From an uncultured Collinsella sp. (GTDB taxonomy: Bacteria; Actinomycetota; Coriobacteriia; Coriobacteriales; Coriobacteriaceae), in NCBI GenBank assembly GCA_958413895.1, contig CATYVQ010000013.1:9134-73133 (forward strand): 64,000 nucleotides of DNA, read 5' to 3'. The notes under the pieces were generated by a model. That model saw only the letters and a program-made list of their open reading frames with translations. It ran no database searches and was not told where the DNA came from. Shown here in pieces: positions 6,227 through 14,919 of this stretch; positions within the stretch are counted from its first letter, which is position 1; each line of letters starts with the position of its first letter. A program made the position numbers and the translations under genes.

Positions 6227-8881
6227 CTAGTCCTCGAGCAGGTCCTCGATAAAGCCGACGCGGTAGTTCTTAAAGATGACCTCGCCGCCGTCCTGCGTGG
6301 CGTCCAGATCGACATCGCCCATGATGCCAAAGTCGTGGTCTCCATCCTCGTCGGCAAAGATCTGGTGCACGTGCCACACGTGATCGGTCTTCTCGTCGGA
6401 CTCATCGATGGATAACATCGCGGCGCTGCGGGCATCTCCGTCGGTGAGGATCTCCTCGTGCTGCTCGTGATAGGCGTCGAGCGCCTTTTGCCAGCGGACC
6501 TCGCTCATGCCCCAGTCCTCGTCGAGCTCGCCCAGATCGCGCACGTGTCCGCGCGCGGCAAGAGACACGCGGCGGAAGAGCGCGTTGCGCACTAGCAGCG
6601 TGCAGCCGCGGCGGTCCGCCACGACCTCATCGATGCCCTGCGGCGGTGTGGCGTCGAGTGCAGCGGGGTTGCCGGCGTTCTCCCACTCGTCCACCAGGCT
6701 CGAGTCGACCGAGCGCACCACAAAGCCGAGCCACGAAATGATGTCACGCAAGCGCTCATCGCGCTTCTCGATGGGCACGGTACGGTCGAGCGAACGGTAG
6801 GCCTCTGCCAGGTAGCGAAGCAAAATGCCCTCAGAGCGGGCGATGCCGAGCTTTTGGATATAGCCCTTAAAGTCGCTCGCGCTCTCCAACATGTCGCGCA
6901 GGACACTCTTGGGTGAGAGCTGGTAGTCGTTGGCCCAGGGTACTTCCTGGCAGTACTTATCGAAGGCGGCATCGAGTAAGTCCTCGAGCGGCTTTTCGTA
7001 GGTGACATCCTGAATGCGTTCCAGGCGTTCCTCATAGTCGACGCCGTCGGCCTTCATCTCGGCTATCGCGCGGTCGCGCGCGGCGCGTTCCTGTGCGCGC
7101 AATACCTGCTTGGGGTCCTCGAGCGTTGCCTCGACCATCGAGATCAGATCCATGGTATAGGTCTCACTCTCGGGGTCGAGCAGCTCCAGCGCGGCAAGCA
7201 AAAACGGCGAGAGCGGCTGGTCGAGCGCAAAGTCCTCGGGCAGATCGACCGTCAGTGCATAGTCGATGTCTGGCGCGGCGTCAGTCGGGGCGTCGGGCGT
7301 GGGCGGCACCTCGGTGCGAACGACGACGCCGGAATCGATGAGCGTGGCGAAGATTTCGTCGGCGCGAACCTCGAGCTTGGCCTTTTCCTCGGGGGTCTGC
7401 AGGCTCGTCTCGATGAGGTCGTGTACGCGGGCTCGGGCATCGCCGCCCTGCTCGACCACGCTAATCACCATGGAGTGTGTGATGCGCAGGCGCGGCTTGA
7501 GCGTCTCGGGCTGCGTCTCGATCAGGCGCTCAAAGGTTTGCTTGTTCCAGGTGACAAAGCCCTCGGGGGCCTTTTTCTTTTTAATCTTACGGAGCTTTTT
7601 GGGGTCGTCGCCCGCTTTGGCCATAAGCTTGGCATTCTCGATCTCGTGCTCGGGTGCCTCGGCAATCACCATGCCCTCGGTATCAAAGCCCGAGCGGCCG
7701 GCGCGACCGGCAATCTGGTGGAACTCGCGGGCGCGCAGACGACGCATCTTGTAGCCATCGAACTTGGTGAGCGCGGTGAGCACCACGGTGTGGATGGGTA
7801 CGTTGATGCCGACGCCGAGCGTATCGGTGCCGCAGATGACGGGCAGCAGGCCCTGCTGCGCCAGACGCTCGACCAGCAGGCGATAGCGCGGCAGCATGCC
7901 GGCATGGTGCACGCCGACGCCGCAGCCGAGCAAGCGCTTGAGGATCTTGCCGAAGGCCGTCGAGAAGCTCGTGCCTTTGGCAGCTTCCTTAATAGCCTCG
8001 CGCTGCTCCTTGCTGGCGATGCCAAAATTGGCGAGCGACTGTGCCGTCGCAAGTGCGGCATCCTGGCTAAAGTGCACGATATAGAGCGGGGCCTCGCCGC
8101 GGCGCATGGCGAGCTCGACGGTGCCCTCGAGGGAGGTCGTTACATAGTCGTAGCTCAGCGGCACGGGGCGCGGGGCATCGACGACCAAGTCGCAGGTAGC
8201 GCCGGTGTGTTCCTCGAGTGAGGCGGCGATGGCAGTGACATCGCCGAGCGTGGCGCTCATGAGCATGAATTGCGTGTGGGGCAGGGTGAGCAGCGGCACC
8301 TGCCAGGCCCAGCCGCGGTCGGGGTCGGCAAAGTAGTGGAACTCGTCCATGGCGACGCAGCCAACATCGGCATCTTCGCCCTCGCGCAGTGCGTCGTTGG
8401 CAAGGATTTCGGCTGTGCAGCAGATGACGGGCGCCTTGGTGTTGATATGCGTATCGCCGGTGATCATGCCGACGTTATCGCGGCCAAGCACCTGTACCAG
8501 GTCGAAAAACTTCTCGCTGACCAGAGCCTTGATAGGGGCCGTGTAGTAGCAGCGCTTGCCCTGCGCCATGCCCATAAAGAGCATGCCCAGCGCGACAAGC
8601 GACTTGCCCGATCCGGTCGGTGTTCCCAAAATGACGTGATCGCCGGCAGCCAGGTCCATGAGGGCCTCTTCTTGGTGATCCCACAGTTCAATGCCGCGGT
8701 CGCTCGTCCATTCAAAGAAGCGCTCGAAGGCCTGGTCGGGCGTGAGCCATGGTTCGGGCTCGCTGCCGTCTTCGGGCTCCCACCAGGTGGGGGAGAGCGC
8801 GCCGAGCGAACCGAACTCTGCCTCGGTTCCCGTGCCGCCTGAGAACGAGCTGGCGGCGGTATCTGTCGTGGTCTGTGCCAT
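6227..8881 (-). CDS. SF2 DEAD/DEAH-box RNA helicase with DUF3516 C-terminus (Ski2/HelY-like)
   Basis: Protein of about 884 residues. The SF2 core holds motif I GTPTGSGKS (near residue 89), motif II DEFHYF, motif III SATLGD and motif VI QIAGRAGR, as in Ski2/Mtr4-type RNA helicases. The C-terminal half matches DUF3516, common behind this core in Actinobacteria. The expected role is ATP-driven RNA unwinding in RNA turnover or ribosome-related processing. The start at 8881 is chosen because GAGAAAG precedes it and because the first 50 residues of a longer frame have no family resemblance. It is convergent with the DUF2130 gene and monocistronic. The N-terminal 40 residues are low complexity (Thr/Ala/Ser/Gly). 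Confidence 0.9.
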   Translation of the reverse strand: MAQTTTDTAASSFSGGTGTEAEFGSLGALSPTWWEPEDGSEPEPWLTPDQAFERFFEWTSDRGIELWDHQEEALMDLAAGDHVILGTPTGSGKSLVALGMLFMGMAQGKRCYYTAPIKALVSEKFFDLVQVLGRDNVGMITGDTHINTKAPVICCTAEILANDALREGEDADVGCVAMDEFHYFADPDRGWAWQVPLLTLPHTQFMLMSATLGDVTAIAASLEEHTGATCDLVVDAPRPVPLSYDYVTTSLEGTVELAMRRGEAPLYIVHFSQDAALATAQSLANFGIASKEQREAIKEAAKGTSFSTAFGKILKRLLGCGVGVHHAGMLPRYRLLVERLAQQGLLPVICGTDTLGVGINVPIHTVVLTALTKFDGYKMRRLRAREFHQIAGRAGRSGFDTEGMVIAEAPEHEIENAKLMAKAGDDPKKLRKIKKKKAPEGFVTWNKQTFERLIETQPETLKPRLRITHSMVISVVEQGGDARARVHDLIETSLQTPEEKAKLEVRADEIFATLIDSGVVVRTEVPPTPDAPTDAAPDIDYALTVDLPEDFALDQPLSPFLLAALELLDPESETYTMDLISMVEATLEDPKQVLRAQERAARDRAIAEMKADGVDYEERLERIQDVTYEKPLEDLLDAAFDKYCQEVPWANDYQLSPKSVLRDMLESASDFKGYIQKLGIARSEGILLRYLAEAYRSLDRTVPIEKRDERLRDIISWLGFVVRSVDSSLVDEWENAGNPAALDATPPQGIDEVVADRRGCTLLVRNALFRRVSLAARGHVRDLGELDEDWGMSEVRWQKALDAYHEQHEEILTDGDARSAAMLSIDESDEKTDHVWHVHQIFADEDGDHDFGIMGDVDLDATQDGGEVIFKNYRVGFIEDLLED

Positions 8882-9003
8882 GTAGTCGCTTTCTCTCGCC
8901 GTTTGTCCGCCAACTATTATGGCGTAGCGGCGCATCGATGCGTTCGCAGGCAAGAAAATGCAGGAAATGGGCGTTCTGCCCAGCCGTTTGGTACAGTTGC
9001 CAG

Positions 9004-9126
9004 CTAAGTGAGTAGACTTTTTGCAATATCGCGAGCACATGGCTTTTGCGCAAGGGCTCTACCTGCGGTTTTAGTTTTCGCTATGCGGGTTGTGCTTGGC
9101 TATTGCAAAAAAGTCTACTCACTTAG
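9004..9126. repeat. 123-bp element with long terminal inverted repeats (MITE-like)
   Basis: Bases 9004-9028 (CTAAGTGAGTAGAC... to GCAATA) recur inverted at 9101-9126, 25 bp matching with a single extra T in the second arm. The interior is 72 bp and has no coding content. It lies between the helicase start and the trmB stop, where a simple terminator would do. Long perfect ends, short interior and no T-run at the stem favour a mobile or palindromic repeat rather than a terminator. No target-site duplication is obvious. Confidence 0.7.
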
Positions 9127-9181
9127 GTTTGAGGGTCGTTTGCTGGCGCCTATTTGCGCTTGTTTGCTGACGCCACGCCCA

Positions 9182-10030
9182 TCAGAAGCCCCTGGACTCT
9201 TGCGGCAGGCGCTTCTTGCCCTTGCGGGCACGGTTTCTAAAGTTCTCGACGGCTTCTTCCATGCCCAGAGGTACATAGGTGAGCTCTTCGAGGTTATCGG
9301 GTAGATAGCAGGCAAGGCTTTGCTCCTGCGCGCGGCCCGCCGCGAGCTGCTCATCGCTGGGCTGCGCGCCGGGTGTGGCACAAATGCCATAGACGACGGC
9401 ACCCATCTCGCGCGTGCGGCATTCATATTCGGTCTCGGGATGCTCGGGATGGTCGCGGCGTACGTCGTCACTTACCCAAAGCGTGTCGTAGCCGGCCGCG
9501 GCAAACTGCCCCAGGGCGTAGTCGCGCAATGGCTTGCTGTCGGTGCGCAGCGTGACGGTGGCACCGGCTGAAAAGAGCGGGCGGTAGAGCATCAGATGGT
9601 CGACATGGACGAGGCGCTTTTTGGCGTGCTTGGCCTTGGGCTGCGGCGTGGGAAAGTTGATGGTGATGGCATCGAGCTCGCCTGTGGCAAACAGCTGCGG
9701 CAGCGATGCGGCGCCTCGGGGCAGGACGAGCGCGTTGGATAGCTCCTGCTCACAGATTTTCTGTGCGGCATAGGCGATGCAGATGGGCTCCTGGTCCATA
9801 CCGATAAAGAGCGTGTTTGGCTCGTGGGCCGCGCGCTCTACAAGGTACGTTCCCTTGCCACAGCCAAGATCTAGGTGAAGGTGTTCGAAGGGCTTGCTGC
9901 CAGCTGGCGCACAGGCCTCGCGCCAATCTCCGGCATAAGCCTCGGGGTTCGTCTCAATCGCATCGGCGTAGCGCTCCAGGCGCTCCTCGAGCACAAAGTT
10001 CTTAGGCGTGCGAACGTGGACGGCTCCCAT
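9182..10030 (-). CDS. trmB: tRNA (guanine-N7-)-methyltransferase
   Basis: 282-residue SAM-dependent methyltransferase of the TrmB family, which makes m7G46 in tRNA variable loops. The SAM loop LDLGCGKGTYL lies near residues 53-63, the acidic second strand FIGMDQE near 76, and the catalytic block NFPTPQPKAKHAKKRL near 125-140 corresponds to the family's NFPDPWPK.RH..RR. The C-terminal 40 residues beyond the usual core end in a basic tail. AAGGAG precedes the ATG. The DLG-to-PTPQ differences from the E. coli motif are typical for divergent Gram-positive members. It neighbours two other methyltransferases and Elp3. Confidence 0.87.
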   Translation of the reverse strand: MGAVHVRTPKNFVLEERLERYADAIETNPEAYAGDWREACAPAGSKPFEHLHLDLGCGKGTYLVERAAHEPNTLFIGMDQEPICIAYAAQKICEQELSNALVLPRGAASLPQLFATGELDAITINFPTPQPKAKHAKKRLVHVDHLMLYRPLFSAGATVTLRTDSKPLRDYALGQFAAAGYDTLWVSDDVRRDHPEHPETEYECRTREMGAVVYGICATPGAQPSDEQLAAGRAQEQSLACYLPDNLEELTYVPLGMEEAVENFRNRARKGKKRLPQESRGF

Positions 10031-10149
10031 GAGGCTCCTTGGTCATAAGTATGGAACGCATAGCTGCGCGTTCCGTCAATGGGTTGAAAAAAGGGCGGGC
10101 ATAGTTTGCCCAAAAGATGCGGTGCAGCTCGACGGCGAGTCGTCGGTGC

Positions 10150-11022
10150 CTACAGGCGCTTGAGAATCACATAACGGTTGAGCTCGCCGCTGCGACCGTC
10201 GGCGTGGAAACGCTCAAGTTCGCGCACGGGGACCTCGCCGCTCTTGTAGAACGTACGGACGCCGCGCACCAGGTCGGTGATCTGCTGATCGTCAAAGTGA
10301 TGGCAATAGCGGTAGGCGTGGCGGTCGTTTTGCCAGCCGATGAGGTGGTCGCCGGCTTCAAACTGCGCGGAATCGTAACCTTCAAACGGCGGGGTGAGCT
10401 CGGCACGGGCCTCGGCGCGAACGGCCTTGCGCGCCATGCGCTCGTCATTCATAAACTCCCAAAAGCTGATGGCGATGATGCCGCCCGGGCGTGTCTGGCG
10501 CACCAGGGCGTCGAGCACGCGCACGCGGTACTCGCACGACGGCACGTGGTGCATAAAGCCAAAGCAGACCGAGATGTCGGCGAGCGGGGCGTCGAAAAGC
10601 ACGTCGGGCGTCTCGGCGGGATTGAGTTTCATAAGGGCATCGAGCACGTCGAGTTCCTGGAAGTGCAGGTTGGGAATGCGCAGGGCGTGGCCACGTGCAT
10701 CGATGGCCAGGTCCTGGCATGAGTCGACGCCATAGAACTCAAACGGGCAGCTGGCATCTGCCGAGGGATTTGCACCGTCGACGCCCTTGGCGGCAAGTGC
10801 GCCGCCGGCGGCAAAGTTCTCGAATCGCATATTGCCGCAGGCAAGATCGAAGACGCGGACGGGATGCTCGATGGTGGCGACGTCGAGCTGTTCGAGTGCG
10901 ATGTCCATGGTGCGGACCCAGCCCGGCCACGGGGCCTGGCGCGTATCGGAGAAGGAGGCGGAGTGCTCGCGATAGAACGTGTTGTTGAGCTGGATGAGCG
11001 ATGAGGCGAAATCGCGGTTCAC
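10150..11022 (-). CDS. Class I SAM-dependent methyltransferase (Trm9/UbiE-like)
   Basis: About 290 residues. SAM motif I is VFDLACGNMRFE near residue 60, motif II GVDSC near 108, motif post-I LDVLD, and motif IV/V CFGFMHHVPS near 175 with TRPGGIIAISFWEF further on. The arrangement (methyltransferase with a radical-SAM Elp3 close by) resembles tRNA wobble-uridine modifying enzymes, but the substrate is not proven. The GTG start at 11022 is chosen because a strong GGAGGGAG lies 9 bases before it and because the protein becomes unlike any family upstream. It is divergent from the XRE regulator gene, with 267 bp of shared upstream sequence. Confidence 0.78.
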   Translation of the reverse strand: MNRDFASSLIQLNNTFYREHSASFSDTRQAPWPGWVRTMDIALEQLDVATIEHPVRVFDLACGNMRFENFAAGGALAAKGVDGANPSADASCPFEFYGVDSCQDLAIDARGHALRIPNLHFQELDVLDALMKLNPAETPDVLFDAPLADISVCFGFMHHVPSCEYRVRVLDALVRQTRPGGIIAISFWEFMNDERMARKAVRAEARAELTPPFEGYDSAQFEAGDHLIGWQNDRHAYRYCHHFDDQQITDLVRGVRTFYKSGEVPVRELERFHADGRSGELNRYVILKRL

Positions 11023-11289
11023 GGCGCGGGACTCCCTCCGTTGGCGGTGCGGAATAAACGGTACGACCATACTACCGTTATCGCCGCAACGGGGACAACC
11101 GGGCTGCGGGTCATTGCTTGGTTTGGACACATTTTCGCAGCTCATGCGCGCCCGCAACCGCCGGTTGTCAAAAATCCCACTAAAATAGGTGGCATGTTTT
11201 TGGCGGTGGCGGATAGATTTTAACTGTGCAAGGCGCCTTAAGAACAAAAGCGGTCCGGCGGCACGGCTGGCAAAAGCATAGGAGGAACC

Positions 11290-12012
11290 ATGAATGTAGA
11301 AACTGCGCAGCGGCTCGCCGACCTTCGCCGCAGCAAAGGCTTTAGCCAAGAAGGGCTGGCGCGAAAGCTGGGGCTGTCGCGCCAGGCGGTCAGCAAATGG
11401 GAGCGCGCGGAGAGCTCGCCCGATACCGAGAACCTGATCTCGCTCGCCAAGCTTTATGGCGTGAGTCTGGACGAGCTGCTCAATCCGAGCGACGAGATCG
11501 AGGACGATATCGAGTTTGAGAACGAGGACCGCGCCCGTCAGCGCGAGGCCGAGGCGGCAGAGCGCGCTCGCACCCATGAGGCGGCGGTGCGCGCCACCGA
11601 AGCGGCAACGCAGGCGAGTGATGCCGCGGCTAAGGCGGCACAGGCGGCAAGCTGGAGTGCACAGGCCGCCAACGCTGCTACGGCGCAGGCGACGAGTGGC
11701 CACGCAGTTGGCTCGACTCCGGTGAAGGGCCCCTTCCAGTCGTTCCCGTATTGGGCCGTGTGCTGGCTGCTGTTCTTTTTGCTGATGTTCCTGGTTGGTG
11801 CCAGCCCTTTTCCCGCACTGATCTTCTTTACGATTCCCATCTATCACTGGGTGGCGCGTGCGCTCGATGGCGATTGGGCGCGCGGGGATATCCAGGTTGG
11901 TCCGGCGCCGGTGGCGGTCAAGGCCCAGGGGAAGGATACTTCTGCGGAACCTGATGCTGACGTGGCTACCGCGGCCACCGCTGAGCCGTGTGCCAAAGAG
12001 GGTGACGAATGA
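11290..12012 (+). CDS. XRE-family HTH regulator with C-terminal membrane segments
   Basis: 240-residue protein. Residues 8-62 form a helix-turn-helix of the Xre/Cro type (GFSQEGLARKLGLSRQAVSKW, with the recognition helix in SRQAVSKWE). Residues 75-140 are Ala-rich and probably helical. Two hydrophobic segments at about 155-175 and 178-192 would anchor it in the membrane. Membrane-tethered XRE regulators of this type often sense envelope state. AGGAGGA precedes the ATG. The stop overlaps the next start by 4 bases (ATGA), so translation is coupled with the DUF4097 gene, which suggests joint function. Confidence 0.82.
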   Translation: MNVETAQRLADLRRSKGFSQEGLARKLGLSRQAVSKWERAESSPDTENLISLAKLYGVSLDELLNPSDEIEDDIEFENEDRARQREAEAAERARTHEAAVRATEAATQASDAAAKAAQAASWSAQAANAATAQATSGHAVGSTPVKGPFQSFPYWAVCWLLFFLLMFLVGASPFPALIFFTIPIYHWVARALDGDWARGDIQVGPAPVAVKAQGKDTSAEPDADVATAATAEPCAKEGDE

Positions 12013-12908
12013 TGAAGCTTTCGCATGAATCCAGGCTGCGTCTGGGCGTTGGCATCGGAGCGTTTGTGCTCATCATCGGGCTTGTTTTTGGCATTTCACG
12101 GACTTTGATTCATTATGATGGCCCGTGGGATCTCGACGATGTCGTATCCGGCTTGTCTGGTATGGACGATGCGGTTGACGAGGACAATCTCTTGGACGAC
12201 GGCAGCTATTCCGCTCGGCCTCAGCAACTTTCGAGCGAAACGTTTGATGCCGACGCGTTCACATCGCTTGACCTGGATGTGACGTCGGGCACGGTCGAGG
12301 TCAAACACGTCTCCGGCGGGCCGGTGCGCGTAATTGAAAGCGGTCGCGTGGCAACGGGGACCGTTGCCTTCGATGCGGCAACCCAGAACCTGGCCGAAAT
12401 CAAGGGCTCTACGCTCAAGATTCGCCAGTTCGATTGCGATGACGAGCGCGCCATTGACCGCACGGTTACCGTCGAACTGCCGCGCGAAGTTGCCGATAAC
12501 CTGGTCGGCATTACGGCGAAGGTGGGATCGGGTGATCTGACGGTCGCGGGCATTGCGTGCCATGACCTCAACCTGACTTTGGACTCGGGAGATGTTGAGT
12601 TTACTGGCACCGTGACCGATACCCTGAATGCCGAGGTCGGTTCGGGCGATGTGACGTTCGAGCTCTATCAGGCCCCCGCGAAGTCGATGGACGTGAGTGT
12701 GGGCTCGGGCGACGTGGAGATAGCGGTTCCGAACTCAACGGGCTTTAAGGCGAGCCTAACTGTGGGCAGCGGTGACTTCGAGAGCGATTTCCTTCCGCTT
12801 GGCTACGACGGCGAGACCATATTGAATCATGAATTCGACAACGGTGATAAGTCTGCCACGTATCGTTTTAAGGTCGGTTCGGGCGACATGTCGTTTGATC
12901 CGGAGTGA
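12009..12908 (+). CDS. DUF4097 membrane-anchored beta-strand repeat protein
   Basis: 299 residues. An N-terminal transmembrane helix at about 10-32 (GIGAFVLIIGLVFGISR) is followed by an extracytoplasmic region of repeated short beta strands with the recurring pattern VGSGD (near 175, 212, 232, 258 and 290), characteristic of DUF4097/adhesin-like beta-helix proteins. Such proteins commonly sit in operons with membrane-linked regulators or LiaF-type stress genes. Translation is coupled to the upstream XRE regulator. Function is unknown beyond a likely envelope role. Confidence 0.78.
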   Translation: MMKLSHESRLRLGVGIGAFVLIIGLVFGISRTLIHYDGPWDLDDVVSGLSGMDDAVDEDNLLDDGSYSARPQQLSSETFDADAFTSLDLDVTSGTVEVKHVSGGPVRVIESGRVATGTVAFDAATQNLAEIKGSTLKIRQFDCDDERAIDRTVTVELPREVADNLVGITAKVGSGDLTVAGIACHDLNLTLDSGDVEFTGTVTDTLNAEVGSGDVTFELYQAPAKSMDVSVGSGDVEIAVPNSTGFKASLTVGSGDFESDFLPLGYDGETILNHEFDNGDKSATYRFKVGSGDMSFDPE

Positions 12909-12999
12909 CGACGGCGGGCTAAGTCCGCAAACTTAGATGCTTAGATGCGCTGTTTGATGAAGGCGTCGGGGCCGCGGTCGGCTTCGGCGCCTTTGCCTT

Positions 13000-13005
13000 T
13001 ACAAT
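13000..13005 (+). promoter_or_regulatory. -10 box placed for a leaderless elp3 transcript
   Basis: TACAAT ends 6 bases before the ATG at 13012, so a start 7 bases downstream would fall on the A of the ATG. No Shine-Dalgarno at normal spacing exists (GGGGA is only 2 bases from the ATG). Leaderless mRNAs are common in Actinobacteria. No convincing -35 is seen. Confidence 0.42.
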
Positions 13006-13011
13006 GGGGAC

Positions 13012-14919
13012 ATGGAACAGATTATCTTGAACATACTCGACGCTCTGCGTCGCGGTGAGACCGTGGACGACAAAGCGCTCGTCAAACTGATACATGCTGA
13101 GGCGCGCCGCGAGGGCACCGATAAGCGCGATTTGGCCAAGCGTCGCCTGCTGCCGTTTTACCAGCGGGTGAAGCGTGAGGAACCGGCGCGTTGGGCGGCA
13201 TGGAATGTCAATTCCGAGCTGGAGCGTCAGCTGCTGCAGGTGCTTCGCATGAAGCCTCGTCGCACGGCTTCGGGCGTGGCGACCATTACCGTTATCACCA
13301 AGCCGTGGCCGTGCTCGGGCGATTGCCTGTTTTGCCCCAACGATCTGCGCATGCCTAAAAGCTATCTGCATGCCGAGCCGGCGTGCGCCCGTGCGGAGCA
13401 AAACTGCTTCGACCCGTATCTGCAGGTGAGTGCCCGTTTGACGGCGCTTTCGCAAATGGGGCATGCGACCGATAAGATCGAGCTCATTGTGCTCGGCGGT
13501 ACCTGGAGCGACTATCCGCAAGGGTATCAAACGTGGTTTATGTCGGAGCTTTTCCGTGCGCTCAATGACGATGCCGTCGCCGGCGTGGCGGCAAACCCCA
13601 TGTTGGCGCGTCCGGGCATCAGCCGTGCCGAGGCGGGGCGCCTGCTCGATGACGCTCCCGCCGATGCGCTGCCGCCGGTGGTAGCGGAGCGCCGCGAGCG
13701 CTATCGGGCTGCCGGCATTGCGACGGACGAGGCCGAGCTTGCGAGCGGTGTTGCCGACGAGCAGGGGCGTGTGGATGCTGCCGTGGGTGGCTATAACCGC
13801 GCGGTGCGTCGTCTGTACGGCCCCGGTACGCCGTGGGGCGAGGTTGCCGAGTGGCAAACGGCAACGATGGAGGAGCTCGAGCGTCAGCAGCGCATCAACG
13901 AGACGGCGAAGCATCGCGTGGTGGGGCTCGTTATCGAGACGCGCCCCGATGCCGTAACACCGCAGACCCTCGCGCTCATTCGCCGCCTGGGCTGCACCAA
14001 GATTCAGATGGGTATCCAGAGCCTCGACCAGCACCTGCTCGATATCAACGAGCGTCGCATTTCAGTGGCACAGATCGAGCGGGCGTTTTCGCTTGCGCGC
14101 CTGTTTGGCTTTAAGATCCACGCGCATTTTATGCTCAACTTGCTGGGTGCCACGCCCGAGGGGGACAAGCGCGACTACGAGTGCTTTATGACCGAGGGGG
14201 CCTTTATGCCCGACGAAGTCAAGATCTACCCGTGTGCGCTCATCGAGGGCTCGCGTCTGGTGGGCTGCTATGAGCGCGGCGAGTGGCGCCCCTATTCCGA
14301 GGAAGAGCTGCTCGATGTGTTGGCCGATGACATCGTGGTGACGCCGGCGTTCTGCCGCATCAGTCGCATGATCCGCGACTTTAGTTCTGACGACATTATG
14401 GTGGGCAACAAGAAACCTAACCTGCGTCAGCTCGTTGAGAACCGCCTGGCTGCTCGGGGCGACGGTGCGACGGTGCGTGAGATTCGCTATCGCGAGATCA
14501 GCACGGCGGGTGCCGACCTGAACGAGTTGGTCCTTGACGATGGAGTGGCGTACGAGACGCCGGTGACGCGCGAGCGCTTTTTGCAGTGGGTGACGCCCGA
14601 GGGCAAGATTGCTGGTTTTTTGCGCCTGTCTCTGCCCGTTCGCGCTTTTGTTGCCGCGCATGCGGATGATTTGCCGACGACGCCGGACGAGGCGATGATT
14701 CGCGAGGTGCACGTGTATGGCATGGCGGCGCGCGTGGGGGATCAAGGCCAGGCGGCGCAGCATCACGGGTTGGGGCGTTTGCTCGTTGAACGTGCGTGTG
14801 AGATTGCCCGGGATGCGGGCTATGCGCGTATCAACGTGATTAGCGCGATCGGTACGCGCGAGTACTATCGCCATTTGGGTTTTTATGACCACGGACTCTA
14901 TCTGCAAAAGGAGCTCTAA
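13012..14919 (+). CDS. elp3: Elp3-family radical-SAM/GNAT tRNA wobble-uridine enzyme
   Basis: 635 residues. The radical SAM cluster motif CSGDCLFC near residues 102-109 holds the 4Fe-4S ligands, followed by FCPND and the long ELP3 insert. The C-terminal 160 residues form a GNAT acetyltransferase domain (HHGLGRLLVERACEIA, then AIGTREYYRHLGF). Elp3 enzymes use acetyl-CoA and SAM to build the carboxymethyl group on U34 of tRNA. Stand-alone bacterial Elp3 proteins lack the other Elongator subunits, as here. It abuts the next gene with no gap. Length and domain order match the family. Confidence 0.92.
   Translation: MEQIILNILDALRRGETVDDKALVKLIHAEARREGTDKRDLAKRRLLPFYQRVKREEPARWAAWNVNSELERQLLQVLRMKPRRTASGVATITVITKPWPCSGDCLFCPNDLRMPKSYLHAEPACARAEQNCFDPYLQVSARLTALSQMGHATDKIELIVLGGTWSDYPQGYQTWFMSELFRALNDDAVAGVAANPMLARPGISRAEAGRLLDDAPADALPPVVAERRERYRAAGIATDEAELASGVADEQGRVDAAVGGYNRAVRRLYGPGTPWGEVAEWQTATMEELERQQRINETAKHRVVGLVIETRPDAVTPQTLALIRRLGCTKIQMGIQSLDQHLLDINERRISVAQIERAFSLARLFGFKIHAHFMLNLLGATPEGDKRDYECFMTEGAFMPDEVKIYPCALIEGSRLVGCYERGEWRPYSEEELLDVLADDIVVTPAFCRISRMIRDFSSDDIMVGNKKPNLRQLVENRLAARGDGATVREIRYREISTAGADLNELVLDDGVAYETPVTRERFLQWVTPEGKIAGFLRLSLPVRAFVAAHADDLPTTPDEAMIREVHVYGMAARVGDQGQAAQHHGLGRLLVERACEIARDAGYARINVISAIGTREYYRHLGFYDHGLYLQKEL

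Noticed and set aside
8882..9040. N-terminal extension of the DUF3516 helicase
   Set aside because: No ribosome site or similarity; the start at 8881 has a good Shine-Dalgarno, and the extra codons run into the inverted-repeat element.
10150..11847. N-terminal extension of the methyltransferase across the divergent XRE gene
   Set aside because: The extension overlaps the opposite-strand XRE gene and has no family similarity; a strong ribosome site places the start at 11022.
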